From positions 1-6,807 of the forward strand of contig JBAZRT010000037.1 in the NCBI GenBank assembly GCA_041662765.1: a stretch of 6,807 nt of DNA, written 5' to 3'. A model generated the notes under the pieces. It ran no database searches and had not been told where the DNA came from. It saw only the letters and a program-made list of their open reading frames with translations. This document shows positions 5,076 through 6,807 of this stretch, one piece after another (the stretch's first letter is position 1; each line of letters starts with the position of its first letter). The position numbers and the translations under genes were made by a program. The stretch comes from JAPLXD01 sp041662765 (GTDB lineage Bacteria; Patescibacteriota; Minisyncoccia; Moranbacterales; UBA11712).

Positions 5076-5103
5076 TTGACAAAATACCCAAAAATGCTAT
5101 ACT
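5076..5103 (+). promoter_or_regulatory. Strong extended -10 promoter of the cold-shock gene
   Basis: Perfect TTGACA (5076-5081), a 16-bp spacer ending in TGC, and TATACT (5098-5103), so both the -35 and an extended -10 are present. It is the best-formed promoter in the window. The predicted start near 5110 leaves an approximately 83-nt leader, long for a gene this small and as seen in regulated cold-shock mRNAs. The leader contains a tiny ATG-CAA-TAG frame (5120-5128). Confidence 0.8.
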
Positions 5104-5192
5104 AGTAACATCACAAGAGTATGCAATAGCAGCGTCGTCGAACTCAATTTTGCAATACAAGAAATGTGAATTTAAACAATTTCCAAATAGAA

Positions 5193-5393
5193 ATGGCACA
5201 AGGATCAATCAAGAGACTTACAGACCGTGGATTTGGTTTCATCGCCCAGGAAGACAGTGACAAGGATCTCTTCTTCCACTCAAGCGAGCTTGTTGGCGTT
5301 GATTTCAACGACCTCAAGGAAGGCGACAAAGTCCAATTCGAAGTCGGTGAAGGACCAAAAGGCCCGAACGCGACCAAAGTCGAAAAAGTCTAA
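5193..5393 (+). CDS. Cold-shock domain protein (CspA family)
   Basis: A 66-residue single OB-fold nucleic-acid-binding protein: MAQGSIKRLTDRGFGFIAQE with the RNP1-type motif RGFGFI (12-17), then DLFFHSSEL carrying the RNP2-type motif, then DLKEGDKVQFEVGEGPKGPNATKV, all in family order and at family length. Cold-shock proteins bind single-stranded RNA and act as RNA chaperones. The ATG at 5193 is chosen because MAxGxIK is the usual family start; an in-frame GTG at 5166 would add nine non-conserved residues. No Shine-Dalgarno sequence precedes the ATG. It is a single transcription unit with its own strong promoter, long leader and terminator. Very secure. Confidence 0.97.
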   Translation: MAQGSIKRLTDRGFGFIAQEDSDKDLFFHSSELVGVDFNDLKEGDKVQFEVGEGPKGPNATKVEKV

Positions 5394-5418
5394 TCAGAAT
5401 TTTATTTCTGAAGATTTC

Positions 5419-5450
5419 AAACAGCCCCGATGCAAGTCGGGGTTGTTTTT
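5419..5450 (+). terminator. Rho-independent terminator of the cold-shock gene
   Basis: AAACAGCCCCGA (5419-5430), loop TGCAAG (5431-5436), TCGGGGTTGTTT (5437-5448), with one G-T pair, running into a five-T tract (5446-5450). It begins 26 nt after the stop codon. Confidence 0.9.
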
Positions 5451-5520
5451 GCGTAAAATTGCATTTTCAATTTGAATTTGTTAGCCTTTAATAGGGTATT
5501 TTTATGATTGCAAAAGATTT

Positions 5521-6396
5521 ATGCCAAGACGCAGCAAGCATGCATCTCATTTTTTAATGATTGTCGGCGCAGTGTTCGCTTTTCTTTTGATTGCGGCCAG
5601 TATTTTTGTCCCGAAATTGAAACTGTTTCCGGTGTCCAGCCCGCAGGATTCCGTTTCGATCGTCACAAATCAAAACGCATCAAACGGAGACGCCTCGATT
5701 GATGCAAATATTGTTACAACAAACTGGAAAACATACAAAGATCCTGTCTATCATTTCACTTTGAAATATCCCGAAGGGTGGGAAAATCCGAAAACAAAGA
5801 AAATAAGCGATCCCGATTTTGACTATGAATATCAGGTGTCTTTTGGAACAGGAGATACGCTTGCTGGGGATAATTTTGAAGGCTTCAATCTGTACGTTTT
5901 TCAGACAGGAAAATGCGACGCTTCGGCGGGCCAAGCAAATGGCAGCGCTATCCCGAATTGTTCCACAAACAAATCCTCGATTTTCGTCGGAACACCCGGC
6001 TCGGAAAATATTTTGGAGTTTTCAAGCATGGCCTATTCTTATACCCTTGTTCCATATATTGCTCCCGAAAATGCCGATCCAAATATAGTCAAAAAAATAA
6101 ATCTTGAATTTGAAGAAGCGGGAAAAACGTTTCAGTACGATTCGTCTCTTAGAATTTCTGTTCCGAAAAAGCCTTTGCCGCCAAAAGCGGCAACTCCGGT
6201 CGGAAGGCGCGGAAAATTGACCGGCGCTGTTGCTTCCGGGGGAAAGTTGATTTGTCCGCATCCCAATCGAAAGCCGATGAAAAGCCCGAATCAGGGAAAA
6301 CATGTTGACGAGGATTGCTGTCCGGATCCGGATGAATATCCGAACATAGCTTGCGCCTATAAACCAAGCGACTATAAGATCATGCTAAAGCCATAG
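5521..6396 (+). CDS. Membrane-anchored protein with PsbP-like domain and Cys-rich C-terminal tail
   Basis: A 291-residue protein with basic N-terminus and hydrophobic helix (10-30) as signal anchor, a disordered linker (38-65), then a domain opening WKTYKDPVYHFTLKYPEGWE (69-88), the usual entry of PsbP-like domains, running to about 213. A Pro/Lys/Arg linker (214-240) leads to a compact Cys/Pro/Asp-rich tail with C245, C266, C267, C278, including HVDEDCCPDPDEYPNIAC and ending DYKIMLKP. C132 and C147 form another possible disulfide in the main domain. Probably outside the membrane. The ligand and role are unknown. ATG at 5521 puts the basic MPRRSK before the helix; no Shine-Dalgarno sequence is visible. 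A candidate TATGAT (5503-5508) 12 nt upstream would give a very short leader. The gene ends before a clear terminator. Confidence 0.8.
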   Translation: MPRRSKHASHFLMIVGAVFAFLLIAASIFVPKLKLFPVSSPQDSVSIVTNQNASNGDASIDANIVTTNWKTYKDPVYHFTLKYPEGWENPKTKKISDPDFDYEYQVSFGTGDTLAGDNFEGFNLYVFQTGKCDASAGQANGSAIPNCSTNKSSIFVGTPGSENILEFSSMAYSYTLVPYIAPENADPNIVKKINLEFEEAGKTFQYDSSLRISVPKKPLPPKAATPVGRRGKLTGAVASGGKLICPHPNRKPMKSPNQGKHVDEDCCPDPDEYPNIACAYKPSDYKIMLKP

Positions 6397-6439
6397 CAGC
6401 AGATAGATCTAGATTGATCACATTTTTTCTTGAAGGCGG

Positions 6440-6469
6440 TGTTACGCAACATATTGTGTAACATTTTTT
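6440..6469 (+). terminator. Rho-independent terminator after the PsbP-like gene
   Basis: TGTTACGCAA (6440-6449), loop CATA, TTGTGTAACA (6454-6463): a ten-base stem with one G-T pair, followed directly by six T (6464-6469). The final T is also the first base of a TATAAT (6469-6474). Confidence 0.85.
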
Positions 6470-6473
6470 ATAA

Positions 6474-6502
6474 TGGATAAACCAAACGATTTGTGATAAA
6501 AT
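6474..6502 (+). promoter_or_regulatory. Candidate promoter of the 57-aa membrane protein gene
   Basis: TGGATA (6474-6479), 17 bp, and an extended -10 TG-A-TAAAAT (6494-6502), giving a start near 6509 and about 15 nt of leader. A competing perfect TATAAT at 6469-6474 lacks a -35. The box matches the one at 3841-3849. Confidence 0.4.
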
Positions 6503-6523
6503 ATCGCCATAAGGCAAAATATT

Positions 6524-6697
6524 ATGACCAAAACTTTCGTGATGACCGGGATGATCATCGGATCGCTCGCCGGCGGGTATGTTCCAATTCTTTGGGGCGG
6601 AAGTGTTTTTTCGTTATCTTCAATTTTTTTGAGCGGAGCCGGGGGGTTGGTGGGGATTTGGTTCGGTCTCAAAGTTGCAACGCGATTGGATATTTGA
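6524..6697 (+). CDS. Small two-helix membrane protein (57 aa)
   Basis: The frame reads MTKTFVMTGMIIGSLAGGYV, then PILWGGSVFSLSSIFLSGAG and GLVGIWFGLKVATRLDI, stop TGA. Two Gly-rich hydrophobic helices (about 5-24 and 31-50) are joined by a short WGGS turn, with a basic, short C-terminus. Gly and Ser patterns (GxxxG-like: GSLAGG, GAGGLVG) suggest tight helix packing. No named family is known to me; such mini-membrane proteins are common in CPR genomes. The ATG at 6524 has AAGG (6511-6514) nine bases upstream, a partial Shine-Dalgarno sequence. It follows the terminator of the PsbP-like gene and precedes another promoter, so it is probably monocistronic. Coding likelihood is good from the helix pattern and spacing; function unknown. 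Confidence 0.7.
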   Translation: MTKTFVMTGMIIGSLAGGYVPILWGGSVFSLSSIFLSGAGGLVGIWFGLKVATRLDI

Positions 6698-6701
6698 AAA
6701 A

Positions 6702-6729
6702 TTGGCAAATGCAGTGGGTCCGATATACT
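6702..6729 (+). promoter_or_regulatory. Promoter near the right edge of the window
   Basis: TTGGCA (6702-6707), 16 bp, TATACT (6724-6729), each five of six matches to consensus. It begins five bases after the stop of the 57-aa gene. The predicted start near 6736 leads into the Shine-Dalgarno sequence and start codon at the window end. Confidence 0.6.
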
Positions 6730-6768
6730 TCAGGAAGACTATAAAACTATTTTTTTTCCGCGATAAAA

Positions 6769-6807
6769 AAGGAGAACAAAACAAAAACTATGCCTGAAAA
6801 AATGTAG
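6769..6807 (+). other. Strong Shine-Dalgarno sequence and a five-codon open frame at the window edge
   Basis: AAGGAG (6769-6774) is the only strong Shine-Dalgarno sequence in the window. The ATG at 6790 lies 15 bases further on, and reads M-P-E-K-M then TAG, the last three bases of the window. This could be a leader peptide, the damaged start of a longer gene, or an assembly edge error. Whether anything follows cannot be seen here. Confidence 0.35.

Noticed and set aside
4967..5260. 97-codon plus-strand frame running into the cold-shock gene
   Set aside because: It overlaps the csp promoter and the start of the csp gene in another frame, and its composition (Arg/Pro/Ser, no domain pattern) does not look like a protein.
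6442..6708. 88-codon minus-strand frame
   Set aside because: It is the shadow of the 57-aa membrane protein and the preceding terminator; the plus-strand frame has the clear two-helix pattern and promoter.
1..6807. CRISPR arrays, insertion sequences, rRNA or tRNA genes
   Set aside because: No regularly spaced repeats, transposase motifs or RNA-gene structures were seen on either strand by eye.

Overview
The window looks like a scaffold piece from a small-genome, host-dependent-type bacterium, most likely a member of the Patescibacteria/CPR (Parcubacteria-like). This rests on inference from gene character: a DEAD-box helicase with an N-terminal RG/GS-rich tail, many short single-domain membrane or exported proteins of no named family, sparse operons, and almost no Shine-Dalgarno sequences before start codons. 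TGA is used as a stop codon (PAP2 gene and 57-aa gene), which argues against the UGA-recoding CPR lineages. A run of ten N at 4411-4420 shows that this is scaffolded assembly.

Layout: 1-1121 (minus) holds the N-terminal 373 residues of a DEAD-box RNA helicase behind a near-consensus promoter. 1122-1333 is a divergent regulatory region with two inverted repeats. 1334-1528 (plus) is a Met-rich DUF1059-type small protein with its own terminator. 1605-2267 (plus) is a six-helix PAP2-family phosphatase. Two minus-strand genes follow: a 74-aa two-helix membrane protein (2338-2562) and an exported CHRD-domain protein (2642-3280), with a strong symmetrical hairpin terminator between them. 3339-3352 is a perfect palindrome in which the -35 boxes of two divergent promoters sit back to back. 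Rightwards from there, 3401-3743 carries remnants of msrB and msrA, each missing its core. 3857-4944 is an anchored extracellular protein of an unnamed, possibly TIM-barrel family, interrupted by the N gap. 5193-5393 is a cold-shock protein with an excellent promoter, an approximately 83-nt leader and a terminator. 5521-6396 is an anchored protein with a PsbP-like domain and a Cys-rich tail. 6524-6697 is a 57-aa two-helix membrane protein. The last 110 bases hold a good promoter, the only strong ribosome-binding site in the window, and a start codon that meets a stop after five codons.

Most genes appear to be single transcription units with their own promoter and/or terminator, so the window does not read as one pathway. 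The themes are RNA handling (helicase, cold-shock protein), cell-envelope or exported proteins (PAP2, CHRD, the gapped protein, the PsbP-like protein, two small membrane proteins) and a dismantled methionine-sulfoxide repair locus. I do not see a convincing new multi-gene system. The most unusual observations are the doubly deleted msrB-msrA locus, the shared -35 palindrome, the hairpin in front of the DUF1059 gene, and the PAP2 protein lacking both canonical active-site arginines.
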